From Variovorax paradoxus (lineage in GTDB: Bacteria > Pseudomonadota > Gammaproteobacteria > Burkholderiales > Burkholderiaceae_C), in assembly GCF_030815855.1 (NCBI RefSeq), contig NZ_JAUSXG010000001.1:5146001-5210000 (forward strand): DNA of 64,000 nt, in the 5' to 3' direction. This document shows positions 8,733 through 17,400 of this stretch, in pieces. Position numbers and translations under genes: made by a program. Under the pieces are notes generated by a model. That model did not search any database and was not told the DNA's origin. It saw nothing but the letters and a program-made list of their open reading frames with translations. Numbering within the stretch: position 1 is the stretch's first letter; every line of letters begins with the position of its first letter.

Positions 8733-10325
8733 CTACGCGCCGCCGAGCTCGATGTTCCAGGGCAGCAGCGCCTCGTAGTCGTCGACCGTCTGCGCCAGCG
8801 GCAGCTTCTTGAACAACGCGACCAGGTATCGGTAGGGCTCGACGTTGTTGGCCTTGGCTGTCTCGATCAGCGAGTACAGGTTGGCGCTGGCATTCGCGCC
8901 GCCCACGGTGTCGGCGAACAACCAACTGCGCCTTCCGACGACGAAGGGCCGGATCGCGTTCTCCACCGGGTTGGAGTCCAGCGGCCAGGTGCCGTTGTCC
9001 AGGAAGCGCACGAGCTTGGGCCACTGCCCGTGCAGGTAGTGCAGTGCCTCGCCCAGCAAGCTCGATGGCGCGACGGCGTGCAGGTGCGTGAGCAGCAGCC
9101 GCTCGATCTCGCGCACAACCGCGGCGCTGTAGCGCGAACGCATCCGCAGCCGGCGCGCGGGCGTCCAGTCCCTGGCCAAGGACTCGGCACGGTACAGCTT
9201 GCCAATCAGCCGCACGAACCGGGTCGCGAGCTGATCCGGCGAGCGAGCCGCCTTCGGGGTGGCTTCCTCGGCCTTGATGAACGGTCGGCGCGCGTGGACC
9301 CAGCACCCAAGGTGCGTGAGACCACCGGCCTTCGCGATGCCGTTGTAGACCTCGTAGCCATCAGTGATGAGCGTGGTGCCGGGGCGGATGCCGGCATACA
9401 GCTTCTCGGCGTGCACAGCGCCGCGTCCCGGCGCATAGGCGAACAATCGCACCGGTGGACCCGTGCCATTCATCTGCGCCCACATGAAGCTCTTCGTCTG
9501 TGCCTTGCGCCCAGGCTCCTTCAGTACCTGGACGTGGGTCTCGTCGCCGTAGATCAGGTCCGAGTCCAGCAAGTGGTCGCGCAGCAAGTTGATGACCGGC
9601 TGCACAGCCTGGCCGATGCGCACGATGCCCGACGCCAGCGTGTTGCTCGCGATGTCGCCACCGAAGCGGCGCAGCAAGACGGCCGTGCGGTACAGCGGCA
9701 TGCCGAACTGGTACTTGCCGGTGATGACCCAGGCCTGGGCCTCTTCGGTGAGGAGGCCTCGCGGGATGATGCGCGCCGGCACCGGCGCGACCTTCAGGCT
9801 CTGATCGCAGCAGGGACAGGCGTACTTGATGCGGTGATGCTGCAGCACACGCACCTGCTCGGGGATGACGTCCATCTGCTCGCTGACCTCGGCGCCGATC
9901 TCGACCAATGCGTGGCCATCGTGAGCGCACACACGCTCGGACTCGGGCAGCTCGTGGCGCACGATGTCGCGCGGCAGCGCCGGATCCAGCGGCTTGCGTC
10001 CACGCTTCTTGCGCTGGTGACCGGCGACCGGCGTCGACTCCTCTTCGTCGATGTCTTCGACCTCGGCCTGCGGCGTCTGATCGGTGGGCGCGAGTGCCTC
10101 GGCCTCGTTCAGGAACAGGTCCTTCTGATCGGTGCCGCGGGCTTCGCTCTTGGCGGCGAAGAGCTGGCGCTGCAGCGCCTTCAAACGCTCCAGGGCCAGG
10201 TCCCGCTCGGTGGTCGCCACCCGAAGCGCACCGGCCAGCGCGTCGCGCTCGGCAATGAGACCAGCGAGTTCTTCAGCGGTGATGGAGGCAGTGGCAGGCG
10301 ACGGCACGCCCGCTTGGATCGGCAT
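8733..10325 (-). CDS. tnpC: IS66-family transposase TnpC
   Basis: A 530-residue DDE transposase. The N-terminal part has a coiled-coil-like leucine/alanine stretch (about residues 18-60, ERDLALERLKALQRQLFAAKSE). It is followed by the zinc-finger-like IKYACPCCDQSLK and the IS66 core with DLIYGDETHVQVL (first Asp), TLITDGYEVYNG (second Asp) and the C-terminal GTWPLDSNPVENAIRPFVVG segment with its catalytic-region Glu. Length and order match full IS66 transposases. It lies 24 bases downstream of tnpB. Confidence 0.97.
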   Translation of the reverse strand: MPIQAGVPSPATASITAEELAGLIAERDALAGALRVATTERDLALERLKALQRQLFAAKSEARGTDQKDLFLNEAEALAPTDQTPQAEVEDIDEEESTPVAGHQRKKRGRKPLDPALPRDIVRHELPESERVCAHDGHALVEIGAEVSEQMDVIPEQVRVLQHHRIKYACPCCDQSLKVAPVPARIIPRGLLTEEAQAWVITGKYQFGMPLYRTAVLLRRFGGDIASNTLASGIVRIGQAVQPVINLLRDHLLDSDLIYGDETHVQVLKEPGRKAQTKSFMWAQMNGTGPPVRLFAYAPGRGAVHAEKLYAGIRPGTTLITDGYEVYNGIAKAGGLTHLGCWVHARRPFIKAEEATPKAARSPDQLATRFVRLIGKLYRAESLARDWTPARRLRMRSRYSAAVVREIERLLLTHLHAVAPSSLLGEALHYLHGQWPKLVRFLDNGTWPLDSNPVENAIRPFVVGRRSWLFADTVGGANASANLYSLIETAKANNVEPYRYLVALFKKLPLAQTVDDYEALLPWNIELGGA

Positions 10326-10349
10326 GCCCCATCATTGTTCCGTCAAACC

Positions 10350-10700
10350 TCAAGCCACGCTGGCATAGCGCAGACGGGAGTGGCGTTGCACCAGCGCGAT
10401 GTCGATGCCCTCGAGCAACCAGTGCAGTTGCTCGGGGGTCAGCGTGGGCACCGCCTCGGCCGAGGGCCAGATGAACCTGTCCTTCTCCAGGCGCTTGAGC
10501 AACAGCCAGAAGCCGTTGCGTTCCCAGCCCAGGATCTTGACCCGGTCGCGCCGGCGGTTGCTGAACACGTAGGCGCACGAGGCGAACGGGTCCAGGCCCA
10601 GGGCCTGCTCCACCAGCACCGCCAAGCCGTTGATGCTCAGCCGGAAGTCCACCGGCTCGCGGTGCAGATAGACCTTCAGCCCTTCGTCGAAGCGGAACAC
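10350..10700 (-). CDS. tnpB: IS66-family accessory protein TnpB
   Basis: A 116-residue protein of the IS66 OrfB/TnpB family, needed for transposition in this family although its biochemical role is not settled. Visible family features are REPVDFRLSINGLAVLV, DPFASCAYVFSNRRRDRVKIL and WERNGFWLLLKRLEKDRFIWP. The best start is a GTG at 10700, which overlaps the last 25 bases of tnpA and suggests translational coupling. It ends 24 bases before tnpC. Confidence 0.93.
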   Translation of the reverse strand: MFRFDEGLKVYLHREPVDFRLSINGLAVLVEQALGLDPFASCAYVFSNRRRDRVKILGWERNGFWLLLKRLEKDRFIWPSAEAVPTLTPEQLHWLLEGIDIALVQRHSRLRYASVA

Positions 10701-11119
10701 CGCAGCCTCCCGAGCGCCTCGATCACTTCGCCGACGTTGCGCAGCTCGACGCCGCGAATGTCGATCGTCACGCCGTTGGGCAAGTGTGCCTGCACGTCCA
10801 TCACGGCGACGATGTCGCCGCCGCTTCGGGCCGCGATCGGCGACGCCGGCGGCACTGCAACCGCCACGAACGCCGCAGGCGCCGGCACTACGCTGGCAGC
10901 GGCCTTGCGCGCACGACCACCGTGGCCATGCTCGCGAAGCCAGCGCCCCACCTGGTTGGCATTGACGCCGCACTCGCGCGCCAGGCGCGACACCGAGGCG
11001 CCTGGCTGCAGGCACAGTGCGACCAATTGCGACTTCGCTGCTTCGTCGTACACGCTGCGTCCGTCGCTCTTGTGCCCCACCACCAGCCGGCGCTTGAGGT
11101 CTTCCAAATCGTCTGTCAT
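10676..11119 (-). CDS. tnpA: IS66-family accessory protein TnpA (HTH)
   Basis: A 147-residue IS66 OrfA-type protein. It has an N-terminal helix-turn-helix like that of IS3/IS66 accessory proteins (KSQLVALCLQPGASVSRLA followed by CGVNANQVGRWLREHG). An Ala/Pro/Val-rich linker and a C-terminal segment GVTIDIRGVELRNVGEVIEA follow. First gene of the element, starting about 85 bases inside the right inverted repeat. Its 3' end overlaps tnpB. Confidence 0.92.
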   Translation of the reverse strand: MTDDLEDLKRRLVVGHKSDGRSVYDEAAKSQLVALCLQPGASVSRLARECGVNANQVGRWLREHGHGGRARKAAASVVPAPAAFVAVAVPPASPIAARSGGDIVAVMDVQAHLPNGVTIDIRGVELRNVGEVIEALGRLRCSASTKG

Positions 11120-11180
11120 CTACGTTCCCGCGTTCATCTACGTGGGAACGTAGGCTGTCAGGTCTCAGCCTGCGGCTCAA

Positions 11181-11204
11181 GGACGGGGTTCATTGAACGC
11201 ATAC
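11181..11204. repeat. IS66 terminal inverted repeat, right
   Basis: Ends GCATAC immediately before the right target duplication. Its reverse complement aligns with the left end at 19 of 24 bases. Confidence 0.88.
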
Positions 11205-11212
11205 GGAACACC
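11205..11212. repeat. IS66 target site duplication, right copy (GGAACACC)
   Basis: Exact copy of 8664-8671, directly beyond the right end of the element. Confidence 0.95.
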
Positions 11213-11631
11213 GACAGACTGCCCCATGTCATCTGGCTGCGCACCGGCCGGCGGGTGATTTCCTCGACGTCAGCCAGCAGCAGATCGAAAAGATCGCCGT
11301 ATTCGGGATCCATTTCGTCGATGTAATGCAGCGCCATCCATTTGCCGTTCTCGCCGATCTGCGCGATGTCTTCGCGGAAGCGAGCCTTGAGCGTGTCGCG
11401 CGGCAACTTCAAGTCGGGGGCCTTGAAGTAACGCTTGTAGTGGTCGCCGTCGAACGCGCGCTCGGAGAGACGCGCCAGGCGCTCGATCGACAAGAGGGGA
11501 TGGTCGGCAAGGCCGTGCCTGAACGCGAAAGGCTGCTTGTTGAGCCGTTCCCAGGCGCCCTCTTCGCCCTGCTGAATAAGACCGGACGCAGCATGCTGGC
11601 CAACGCGAGGATTGCGCAGCTTGGGGATCAT
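11205..11631 (-). pseudogene. N-terminal fragment of cupin/JmjC-like gene cut by IS66
   Basis: The 5' part of the interrupted gene. It gives 142 genuine residues from the ATG at 11631 before the frame enters the IS and stops about 15 residues later. It contains a charged N-terminal region (ERLNKQPFAFRHGLADHPLLS, then FDGDHYKRYFKAPDLKLP) and reaches MTWGSLSVF at the break. Homologues of this type are Fe(II)/2-oxoglutarate oxygenase-like cupins whose metal site lies in the second half, so this fragment lacks it. It has its own upstream region and may still be transcribed. Confidence 0.83.
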
Positions 11632-11803
11632 GGCTGTCTCCGGTCGTTATGAATTTATGTGACAGAGACTAGGCGTTACACAACTGGCGTCAATCACCAA
11701 CCTAGCAGTACTCCTTGCAACATTAGTAACATTGAGTTGGTACCCTATAAACGTGGGCAGTCGTTTGTGATGGCTGTGGCTTCGTCCTCGTCGCCATAGC
11801 CGA

Positions 11804-12244
11804 TCACCGGTCGGCCCTCAACACGGCTTCTCCCGTTCGAGGATTCGTCAGGGTGACGTTCTCGAGCGCCTTGATCCGCCACTGGCCAACCTGCCGTGTA
11901 AGAACAGCCAGGATCAACGTGTCGACAGCATGCGGGCCCGCCGGATGAGCCGCACCGGCAGCGAGGCGGCTCCAGAAGTGCACGACTGCCGCGTCGTCGC
12001 CGATCGCGACCCGGTCGATCAGGTCGTTCTCCAGCGTGGAATCGCTGTAGATGGTTGCGTGGATGGGCGCATGCAGCTTGACGATCTCCTCGGCGCCGCG
12101 CACGTAGTGCCCGAAACGGTTGACGAATGTCGCATCGTCATGGAACAGTGCGCCGAGGGAATTCATGTCGTGGGCATTCCAAGCGGCTTCAAACGCGCCG
12201 GGCGCCTCTTCAGGTGTTGCTATTTGAATCATGGGAAGGCTCAC
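11804..12244 (-). CDS. SnoaL-like / SgcJ-EcaC family protein
   Basis: A 146-residue protein of the NTF2-like fold, called SgcJ/EcaC by many annotation sets. Recognisable features are the N-terminal helix with AFEAAWNAHDMNSLGALFHDD, the ATFVNRFGHYVRGAEEIV segment that follows, and the strand-rich C-terminal half ending WRIKALENVTL. Members are small cone-shaped proteins used as enzymes or binding proteins; no function can be assigned here. It has no signal peptide. It lies upstream of the split cupin gene in the same direction, so the two may once have been co-transcribed. Confidence 0.8.
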   Translation of the reverse strand: MSLPMIQIATPEEAPGAFEAAWNAHDMNSLGALFHDDATFVNRFGHYVRGAEEIVKLHAPIHATIYSDSTLENDLIDRVAIGDDAAVVHFWSRLAAGAAHPAGPHAVDTLILAVLTRQVGQWRIKALENVTLTNPRTGEAVLRADR

Positions 12245-12359
12245 AAGCGGTTAGTGGGCGACCAAAGTCTGCTTTACGTGGGGTCAGCAGGTGCTGCGAA
12301 TGGCTGATTCTTGCCGCACTCTGCTCCATGAGAACGACCAGATGCGCGTCACATCCGAC

Positions 12360-12563
12360 TCAACGGGGTTGTCCGCGAACCCACCGCCACACCCAGTCGA
12401 TCCGCTTGGAGAGGGGAGCAGCGTCGTATGCCAGTCCATCGGAGGCAGCGAAGTCCTCTGCCCAGAACAGACGCCCAGGGACATCCGACGGAAAATTGCT
12501 GCGCGAGAAGAAGTCCTTTTCGTCCGCCTCATTCATCGCAATCTGGAGTTGCTTTCCCGCCAT
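12360..12563 (-). CDS. Small hypothetical protein, possibly a truncated gene
   Basis: A 67-residue reading frame from an ATG at 12563, with GGGGAAG about ten bases upstream. Its start, GKQLQIAMNEADEKDF, resembles a family of uncharacterised bacterial proteins, but those I recall are clearly longer. It stops at WVWRWVRGQPR, where a related protein would continue. This may be a decayed copy, or a real short gene. No function is proposed. Confidence 0.35.
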   Translation of the reverse strand: MAGKQLQIAMNEADEKDFFSRSNFPSDVPGRLFWAEDFAASDGLAYDAAPLSKRIDWVWRWVRGQPR

Positions 12564-12690
12564 CGCTTCCCCGCGGTTCAAGTCAACTTCTAGATATCGG
12601 CAACCTGCACTCGCACGCAGGACGGACCTTGGAACGGAATTCTGCCGCAGTGGCGGACGCCAGGTTCCAGCCGCATTCCGTCCTTGACCC

Positions 12691-13113
12691 TCAGAGCTTC
12701 TTCATCATGAAGCTTAGGTACCACCCATCGGTGTGGTTGTCGATGCGGCCGAACTCACGGTAGCCGCGCCTTGCATAGAAGCCGGGCGCCTGCCACTCGA
12801 AGGTATCGAGCTTGGCGCTGTGCGCGCCCAAGGTCTTCGCCTTCGCCTCGGCCTGCCCGAGCAGCGCGCTGCCAAGCCCGGTCGCCCTGACCGCCTCATC
12901 GACCCAAAGCACGTCGATGTGAAGCCAGAACAGGAAGACGTATCCGCGGAGCCCACCGATCATGCGACCTTCTTCGTGCCTGGCGCTGAGCCACACCGGC
13001 TGCGATTCAGGATACTCGCCGACGAAACCGTAGTTGAAGTGGCGCAGCCGCCGGCCGAGTTCGCCCGACCTCACCTCTTCTTGTGTCGCTTCAACGATGG
13101 TCCACGCTGTCAT
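12691..13113 (-). CDS. GNAT-family N-acetyltransferase
   Basis: A 140-residue GNAT acetyltransferase that would use acetyl-CoA on an unknown acceptor. The acetyl-CoA-binding motif A is visible as LWVDEAVRATGLGSALLGQAE (R-x-x-G-x-G/A type), followed by the motif B region GAHSAKLDTFEWQAPGFYARRGY. The final strand is DNHTDGWYLSFMMKKL. I chose the ATG at 13113; an upstream in-frame start would add 15 residues without family character. It is transcribed alone, away from any obvious partner. Confidence 0.87.
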   Translation of the reverse strand: MTAWTIVEATQEEVRSGELGRRLRHFNYGFVGEYPESQPVWLSARHEEGRMIGGLRGYVFLFWLHIDVLWVDEAVRATGLGSALLGQAEAKAKTLGAHSAKLDTFEWQAPGFYARRGYREFGRIDNHTDGWYLSFMMKKL

Positions 13114-13218
13114 GAGGAGCCTCTGGATGTTGCCGAGGCGGCCGATTCTGCCCGGCACTCAAAAGTCGGCTCATGGTCGACCACAGTCGCCAGAGCCGTT
13201 TGGAGCATTCCGGGGTCA

Positions 13219-14241
13219 TCACCCGCGAACGACGTCGATCACCGCCTTGGTAAATGCCTCGGGCGCTTCCTGCGGCAGGTTGTGGCCGATGCCGCCGCTG
13301 ACCAGCCGATGCTCGTAGCGCCCCGAGAACTTCTTTGCGTAGGCGCTCGGTTCGGGGTGGGGCGCGCCGTTGGCGTCGCCTTCGAGCGTGATGGTGGGCA
13401 CGCCAATCACCGGCGCCTTGGCCAGCCGATCCTCAAGGGCCTGGTACTTCGCTTCGCCTTCGGCCAAGCCGAGGCGCCAGCGGTAGTTGTGAACGGTGAT
13501 CGCCACGTGGTCAGGGTTCTCGAACGCGACGGCACTGCGCTCGAACGTGGCCGCATCGAAGTTCCATTTGGGCGATGCGAGCTGCCAGATGAGCTTGGCG
13601 AAATCATGGCGGTTCTTCTCGTAGCCGGCGCGGCCGCGCTCGGTCGCGAAGTAGTACTGATACCACCACTGCAACTCGGCCTCGGGCGGCAACGGGTTCT
13701 TGCCGGCCTGCTGGCTGCCGATGAGGTAACCGCTGACCGACACCAGCGCCTTCACACGCTCGGGCCACAGCGCGGCCATGATGCAGGCCGTGCGCGCGCC
13801 CCAGTCGCAGCCGGCAATGGAGGCCGTCTTGATCTTCAAGGCGTCCATCAACGCGATGATGTCGACGGCGACGGCCGACTGTTGGCCATTACGCGGCGTG
13901 TCCGCCGAGAGAAAACGCGTGGTGCCATAGCCGCGCAGATACGGCACGACCACGCGAAAGCCCGCGGCCGCAAGCTGCGGTGCGACGTCGACGAACATGT
14001 GGATGTCGTAGGGCCAGCCGTGCAGCAGGATCACCGGCGCTCCGTTGGCCGGGCCCGCTTCGTAATAGCCGATATCGAGGCTGCCGGCTTCGATGCTCTT
14101 GAGCGGCTCGAGGCGCCTGGCGCTGCCTGCGCCTGCGGATTGCGCGAATGCGGGCACCATCGACGTCAGCTGCGCGGCGGCCATGCCGAAAGCGGCCTTG
14201 GCAAGAAAAGAGCGGCGGGGCAACGGGAGCGAAGCGGTCAT
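13219..14241 (-). CDS. Tat-exported alpha/beta hydrolase (epoxide hydrolase-like)
   Basis: A 340-residue alpha/beta hydrolase. The N-terminus carries a twin-arginine signal (PRRSFLAKAAFGMAAAQL) ending near AFAQS, so the enzyme should fold in the cytoplasm and work in the periplasm. The core has the oxyanion-region HGWPYD, a nucleophile elbow GCDWGA with Asp rather than Ser, and a late GIGHNLPQEAPEAF with the catalytic His. An Asp nucleophile is characteristic of epoxide hydrolases and haloalkane dehalogenases. GAAAGGAAT precedes the ATG at 14241, which decides the start. It lies 222 bases upstream of nothing obviously related; nicB converges in the same direction but is upstream. Confidence 0.85.
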   Translation of the reverse strand: MTASLPLPRRSFLAKAAFGMAAAQLTSMVPAFAQSAGAGSARRLEPLKSIEAGSLDIGYYEAGPANGAPVILLHGWPYDIHMFVDVAPQLAAAGFRVVVPYLRGYGTTRFLSADTPRNGQQSAVAVDIIALMDALKIKTASIAGCDWGARTACIMAALWPERVKALVSVSGYLIGSQQAGKNPLPPEAELQWWYQYYFATERGRAGYEKNRHDFAKLIWQLASPKWNFDAATFERSAVAFENPDHVAITVHNYRWRLGLAEGEAKYQALEDRLAKAPVIGVPTITLEGDANGAPHPEPSAYAKKFSGRYEHRLVSGGIGHNLPQEAPEAFTKAVIDVVRG

Positions 14242-14463
14242 TTGAGATTCCTTTCGGGGGTGGGCGGGTGATGGCATCTGGACGATGGGCTTGTCAGCCG
14301 GATCGATGCGCATCTCCCAACTGATGGCGCGATTGTTCGGCGCAGAGCGCCCGGCGCGAGCGACTTTCGTATGCCTCTGTATCTGGGCCGGCTTCGCCAA
14401 CAATAAATTTCAATCCCCGCGCGGCCTGCAGGCCAGGCACGACCCGGTAATCGGCAGCCAGCT

Positions 14464-17400
14464 TTACTGCGTCGATGCCGCCCGCACGCGTGCCACCTGC
14501 GCCTGCAAGTCGGCCCATGCCGGCTCCTGGGGTGCAAAACGTGCGCGCATGTAGCCGGCGAGCTCGGCAATCTGCCGGTCGTCGAGCGCTTCGCGGAACG
14601 CCGGCATGAAGCCGATGTCGCGGTTTGCGGGTTCGCGCACGCCGTCGAGGATGGTGCGCAGCAGGTTGTCAGGCCGCGCACTCGTGAGGTTGCTGTTGAG
14701 CGCGAGCGGCGTGTTCACGCCGAGCAGCGTGGGGCCGTCGCCGTCGTGATGGCATGACGCACAGGCACTGTCGAACATGCGCTGCGCGGGGCCGAGCAGT
14801 TGGCCCTGCGTGCGCGCAGAGGTGTCGACGGCTTGCTGTGCCACGGCTTGCGGCTCGGCCGCGGGCGCGGGATTGAACGAGGCGAGATACGTGGCCATCG
14901 CGCGCACGTCGGAGTCTGGCACCTGCGCCAGCTCTCGCACCACCTCCGCCATGGGGCCGCCCGCAATGCCATGGCGCTGCGTGTAGCCTTGGCGCAGATA
15001 GCGGTAGAGCTCGTCGGCATCCCAGGGCACGGCCGATTTCGACAGGCCGGTGAGCGCGGGCGCTTCCCAGCCATCGATCATCGCGCCCGAGAGAAATGCG
15101 CTGCCGCCCTGCTCCGCGCCAAGCGCGTTGCGCGGCGTGTGGCAGGCACCGCAATGGCCCAGGCCGTTGACGAGGTAGGCCCCGCGGTTCCACTCCGCGC
15201 TTTGCGTGGCCACCGGCTGCAGCGGCGCCGGATCATGAAAGAGCGCATTCCAGCCGGCCATCAACGGCCGCATGCTGAACGGAAACTTCAGCTCGGCCTG
15301 GGGCGTTTCGGCGCGGACCGCGGGCATGGACATGAAGTACGCGTACAGCGCCTGCAGGTCGTCGTCGCTGGTCTTGGCAAATGCGGTGTACGGAAAGGCC
15401 GGATACAGGTGGTGGCCGTCGCGCGAGACCCCCTCGCGCATTGCGCGCTGGAAAGCACTGAACGACCAGCGGCCCAGGCCCGTGTCGGCATCGGGCGTGA
15501 GATTGGTGGTGTAGAGCGTGCCGAACGGCGTTTCCATGGCGCGGCCGCCTGCGTTGGGCGCACCGCCCGGCGCGGTGTGGCACACGGCGCAGTCGCCGAG
15601 TGCGGCGAGCACGCGGCCGCGTTCGATGGTGGACTCGCTGTAGACCGGGGCGGTCAACGAGATGGGAGCGACGGCGGAGCGCCAGCCGAGCAGGCCGGCG
15701 ATGAGGCCGATGCCGCCGATGAAGAGGGCGGCGCCGGTGGCCCACAGGCCCTTGCGCTGGGGCCACGGCGCATCGGTTTTGCTCCTTCCCCTTCCGGGGG
15801 AAGGTTGGGATGGGGGCACGGCAGTGTCACCATTCGAACGCCACTCGCCCCCACCCCCGCCCTCCCCCAGAGGGGGAGGGAGCAAACCCCGGTTCAGCTC
15901 CGCAAGCACCTTTTCCGGCGTGAACGGCGGCTCGCGAAACCTTACCCCGGTCGCATCGAAGATCGCATTCGCAATCGCCGCCGTTCCCGGCACCGAAGAC
16001 GACTCACCCGCGCCCAGCGAAGGTTCGCCGGGCCGCGGCATGTGCATGATTTCGATCACCGGCACTTCGCGGAAGTTGATGATCGGGTAGCTGCCCCATT
16101 CGCGGCTCGCGACCACGCCCGAAGGCAGCACGCCCAGCAGCTGCGCGCCACCCGTCGAGCCTGCGCCCTGCTGCTGCGGCGGTGGCGCGAACTTCACCTC
16201 TTCCTTCAGCGCGCGGCTGGTGGTCTGGATCACGTTGCCGTGCACCTGGTGCTCGACCCCGGCGGGGTTGATCATCAGTCCCGCGTCATGCCCCACCACC
16301 ACGCGGCGCACATGCACTTCGCCCGTCCTGCGGTTGACCTCGACGTCAGCCACCCACGCGGCCCAGGCGGCGCCGAAGCCCGGCCACTTGCTGTGGATGT
16401 AGCGCGCGTAGGCAAAGCCCTGGCCGAAGAGGATGTCGCCGCCCTCGCCCAGCCCGCCATTGGAGTTCTCCTGCGGACCGGCGCGCATACGCCAGCCCGC
16501 CTTCTGCGCGGTCGCCTGCACCAGCTCGACCGCGCGCGGATCGTTCAGGTGGCGCAGGCGGAACTGCACCGGATCGACGCCCGCCGCGGTGGCGAGCTCG
16601 TCGATGTACGACTCGTGCGCGAAGGAACTCGGCAGCGCCGACACACCGCGCAGCCACGAGGCGCGCACGATCGGCGCCATGTCGTTGACCTTCACACGCA
16701 GGTTGTCGTAGCTATACGGCGGGCGCGCCGTGCGGTCGCCCATCTCGAAGGCCTGCGCCACCGGCTCGATGGTGCGCGTGAGCAGCAGCGCGAGCGTGGG
16801 GGCGCCGTTCGATGGATACGAGGTCTCGAAGTCGTAGGCCGCAATGCGGCCGTCGGCCATGAGGCCGCCGTCCACTTCCATGAGCTGCGCGGCGCCCTTG
16901 GGCTCCCAGGCATGCTCCTGTTCGCGCGTGAGCTGCACGCGCACCGGTGCACCCACGGCGCGCGCGAGCAGCGCCGCATCGGCGGCCACGTCGTCGGCGC
17001 CGTTGCGGCCGTAGCAGCCCGCGGCTTCCATGCGGATGACGTCGACCTGCACGTCGTCCAGGTCCATGAGCCTGGCGAGGTCGGCGCGCAGCACGTGCGG
17101 GTTCTGCGAGCCGGCCCACACGCGAAGCTGTGTACCGCTGCCGTCCTGCGGCTGCCATTCGGCCAGCGCGCACGAAGGGCCGATGGACGCGTGCATCTGG
17201 TACGGCCACACATAGGTGCGATGCATCGGCTGCGCGGCCGCGGCGAGCGCGCCATCGACATCGCCTTCGTTGACCAGCACGCGCTGGGTCGACGGGTTGT
17301 CGCGCAAGGCTTGGGCGAGGTCCGAGAGATCCGGCATGCCGGGCCAGGATTTCCATGTCAGGCGCAGCTCACGCAACGCCTGCTCGGCGTGCTCTTCACG

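Larger units (their letters stand above)
8672..11204 (-). mobile_element. Complete IS66-family insertion sequence, 2533 bp
   Basis: The element holds the three-gene IS66 set, read leftward: tnpA, tnpB and the large DDE transposase tnpC. Its ends are imperfect inverted repeats, and it is flanked by exact 8-bp direct repeats. The left end reads GTAAGCGCTCAATAAACC and the right end, reverse-complemented, GTATGCGTTCAATGAACC; over 24 bases 19 agree. All three genes look intact, so it may be active. The identical target duplication suggests that the insertion is recent. It interrupts a cupin/JmjC-like gene. Confidence 0.96.

Noticed and set aside
8721..11153. 810-codon plus-strand frame across the IS66 element
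   Set aside because: Opposite tnpC, tnpB and tnpA, all of which match IS66 proteins. No domain can be seen in the plus-strand product.
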